From assembly GCA_037367355.1 (NCBI GenBank), contig CM074703.1, positions 434,001 through 498,000 on the forward strand: 64,000 bases of DNA, in the 5' to 3' direction. The stretch comes from Neoscytalidium dimidiatum (taxonomy: Eukaryota; Ascomycota; Dothideomycetes; Botryosphaeriales; Botryosphaeriaceae). The notes under the pieces are model-generated. The model ran no database searches and was not told the origin of the DNA. It saw only the letters and a program-made list of their open reading frames with translations. This document shows, in pieces, positions 61,851-64,000 of the stretch. Numbering within the stretch: the first letter of the stretch is position 1; the number at the start of each line of letters is the position of its first letter. The position numbers and the translations under genes are program-made.

Positions 61851-63470
61851 TTAGAATCCTTCGTCTCCGGCCCTGCAGAGACGTATCTGGTCAACCCATT
61901 CCGACCGGTTGACCTCTTCTGCAGTCAAGCGGCGGTTGGGATTGGGGTCGAGAATCGAATATATCACGTTGCGGCATTGGCGCTATGCTCGGTTAGCGGA
62001 CGAAAAGAAGTGCAAAGAAATGAAACTTACGCGTCGGAGAACCTCGATAGGTCTGTAGCCGGATTCCTCCTTGCGGTCCTCGAGATACTTGGTGTAGAAT
62101 TCATCCTCGCCCTTCTTAGCAACTCGCCAGAGGTGACGTCCGGTCCTCATCGCCATGTAGATGACACCGCAAGCCCAGACATCGACGGCCCGGGGATCGA
62201 ATTCTTCGTCCACGTACTCTTCCGGTGCAATGTAGGGCGCCGAGCCGCAGATGCCCGCAGTCATGTGAGCTTCTTCTTCCCACGCCATGCGAAAGCACTC
62301 GCCGTTGCCGAAGTCGGTGATCTTAATTGCGCCATGGGAGGTAAGGAGGAGGTTTTCGGGCTTCAGGTCACGGTGGGCGACACCCATACCGTGGAGGTAG
62401 TCTACGCCGCGCATTAGCTGCTTGAAGAAGCAGTCGGCTTCGACGACCTCGAGCTGGCCAGCCGCGAGGATGAGGGTGTACAAGTCGCCGCCGGCGCAAT
62501 ATTCCATGACTTCACAGAATTCACCCTTCTCGTCCTGGATGAGGTCAAGCGTATTGATGATGTTCGGGTGATGCATGGAGGAGGAGATACAGAACTCCGA
62601 GGTCAGGCGTTTGTTGTATTTCTTGTCGGATTCACCGGGGCGCTGCTTGAATTCCTTGACGGCAAACAGCTGCTCGCGCTTCGGATCCTTGGCGTCTGGT
62701 TTATGGGCTATCTTTACAATACCAAACGCGCCGCGGCCGATGATCTCCTGACATTTTCCATACTTCTGTACAAGAGTCATGGAAGAGCTAGCACCGGTCT
62801 TGTGGTCGATGTTGAACTTTTCTTTGTCATTGCGCAGCTGGTCAACCCAACCCGACATCAGACTGAGAGGCTGCTCCTCGGGGTTCGCTTCCTTCTTCTT
62901 TCCCAGCATCAAGTTTTGGAACATATCCTTGAGTTTCTCCTCGCGCCGTTGGACTCTGAGCTGGTGCTCGTGGGTACCATCCTCGTGAAGCTTAAAGCGC
63001 TTCGAGACGTTGGCAGCCTGCTGCTGCTCCTTCTTCCTCTCCGCATTGCTCTTGGAGCGGTCGACCGAGCTGACGGCCTTCTTCTCGGACATGGACCCTT
63101 GGCGGCGCGGCTCGGGCCTAGGAGAGCTGGTCGGGCCGTCACCATTCGCCGCTTTGCTTTCAGACACCTTCTCGGGGATTTTTTCAGCCGCCAGGTTGAT
63201 CCTCGAGCCCTCTCGGGAAGCGTCCTGGGGATCGCGGCGGCCGAAAATGCCGCTTATCCTCGAGCTCATGGTGGGCTTCTTCGCAGGTAAGTTAGGTCTT
63301 GCGCCGCCTGCGGCGGCGACGGCAACGCCGTTGGCTTGCGCGGGAGCGGCATGCTGGGGCGGGGGGAGGGCGAAGTTGCCGTCGGACGAGGCGATGGACG
63401 AAGTTGAGGTGGAGGGCACCGGCGAGCCCGTAGCCTTGGAACTCATTGCGGGGGAGGTCTTGTTGGCCAT
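61851..63470 (-). CDS. Serine/threonine kinase of the Hal4/Sat4 (HAL/NPR) family
   Basis: Two exons: 63470-62031 and 61982-61851, with a 48-nt intron (GTAAGT...CATAG), phase 0; about 523 residues. These kinases stabilise the Trk K+ transporters and other plasma-membrane permeases, giving salt tolerance. Seen: a Ser/Pro/Lys-rich N-terminus to about 215; ATP loop [33 protein letters not shown] (ATP-binding Lys); [11 protein letters not shown]; a DFGNGE magnesium motif; and [19 protein letters not shown] in the activation segment. [18 protein letters not shown] is typical of the Hal4/Hal5/Npr1 group. The last 43 residues ([27 protein letters not shown]) complete the C-lobe. Choice of Hal4/Sat4 within the group is from general resemblance. 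Confidence 0.9.
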
Positions 63471-63911
63471 GATGTGACAGGGTGTGGGAAGTAGGGCTGG
63501 AGGCGGTGACCGTGGGAGAGTGGAGCAGTCGGGATGGAGCAGTCGGTTGAGACTGTACGTCTCGGGGCTGGGGCAAAGCCCAGAAGGTTGTGTTATTGGT
63601 CTCGCAAAACGGCGTTGTGTGCTTGGCTGCCCGCTGTCGGGGAGAGGTGTGTTGTTCAGAAAGTCGCGGGGCCAGGCAGGGTGGGCTCAGTGAAGCGGTC
63701 GGACGAAGGTTCGCCGTGCTTGGCACCGAGGCTTGGAGCAGCCACTTGAGCTGGGGGGACTCGACCGGCTGACAAACCTGCGGCGGCGTGTGACACGGAC
63801 CGTGGGAGTCGTCGAGGGCAGCAGACCGCCGGAAGCGCGCACGCAGGGCCTGAGGCGTCTGGCGAGGGGAGCGGGCAGTGGGCAGAGGTTTGTTTGCTGG
63901 GCTGGGGCGAA

Positions 63912-63945
<34 letters not shown>

Positions 63946-64000
63946 AGCTGGCTGACTGACTGATGATTATTGAAGCCCGTCGGCCGTGGTGCGGGCGGAG
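63471..64000. other. Promoter-side region of the kinase gene, to window end
   Basis: Upstream of the minus-strand kinase. No supported gene before the window ends. Confidence 0.5.
63913..63957. repeat. (GGCT)n tetranucleotide repeat
   Basis: About ten GGCT/TGGC units with one A interruption (GGCTAGCT), followed by TGACTGACTGA. Lies about 440 bp upstream of the kinase start. Confidence 0.85.

Overview
The window reads as a stretch of nuclear chromosome from a filamentous ascomycete (Pezizomycotina, probably a dothideomycete). The reasons are short GT-AG introns of about 45-175 nt with CTAAC/CTAAT-like branch sites, GC-rich coding sequence, no operons, and a gene set typical of these fungi (HET-domain gene, Pet127, Hal4-type kinase, fungal UBA/UIM-type protein, YDR124W-like protein). 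No bacterial, phage or organellar segment was recognised. All exon joins below were worked out by hand from splice sites, reading phase and family similarity. They have not been tested against transcripts.

Layout. 1-782 (-): urease accessory UreF, C-terminus off the window. 1299-1780 (-): small Spo12-like protein. 2637-4207 (+): BTB-type protein. 5123-6162 (-): SARAF-like regulator of store-operated Ca2+ entry, divergent from 6491-8312 (+): Pbn1/PIG-X. 9733-10629 (-): PhyH-type dioxygenase. 11167-12605 (-): SUMO E1 subunit Aos1, divergent from 13128-15037 (+): conserved unknown. 15651-16785 (-): unknown membrane-associated candidate. About 16.8-19.2 kb: no gene seen.

19231-24389 (-): mRNA-export factor Sac3 with an FG-rich middle and an acidic tail. 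25720-28003 (-): YDR124W-like protein. About 28.0-30.7 kb: GC-rich intergenic block with microsatellites. 30697-35916 (-): Ycf1-type ABCC transporter, eight exons. 36321-38758 (-): ubiquitin-binding-type protein. 39408-42280 (-): mitochondrial Pet127, divergent from 43217-47017 (+): PH/LRR protein. 47743-48969 (-): frameshifted HET-domain gene. 49696-52552 (-): nuclear cap-binding protein CBP80. 54140-55734 (-): GSK-3 kinase with a GC-AG intron. 57955-60949 (-): Slp1/SUCO-type SUN-domain ER protein. 61851-63470 (-): Hal4/Sat4-type kinase.

The genes do not form one pathway. Most are conserved housekeeping functions: mRNA export, cap binding, mitochondrial RNA turnover, GPI-anchor synthesis, SUMO activation, Ca2+ and ion homeostasis, detoxification and urease maturation. 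No secondary-metabolite cluster, transposon, CRISPR, rRNA or tRNA was found. The items most worth a second look are the unknown gene at 13128-15037 (two conserved blocks separated by a long disordered insert), the single-base-disrupted HET gene, the FG-rich Sac3, and the GC-AG intron in GSK-3.
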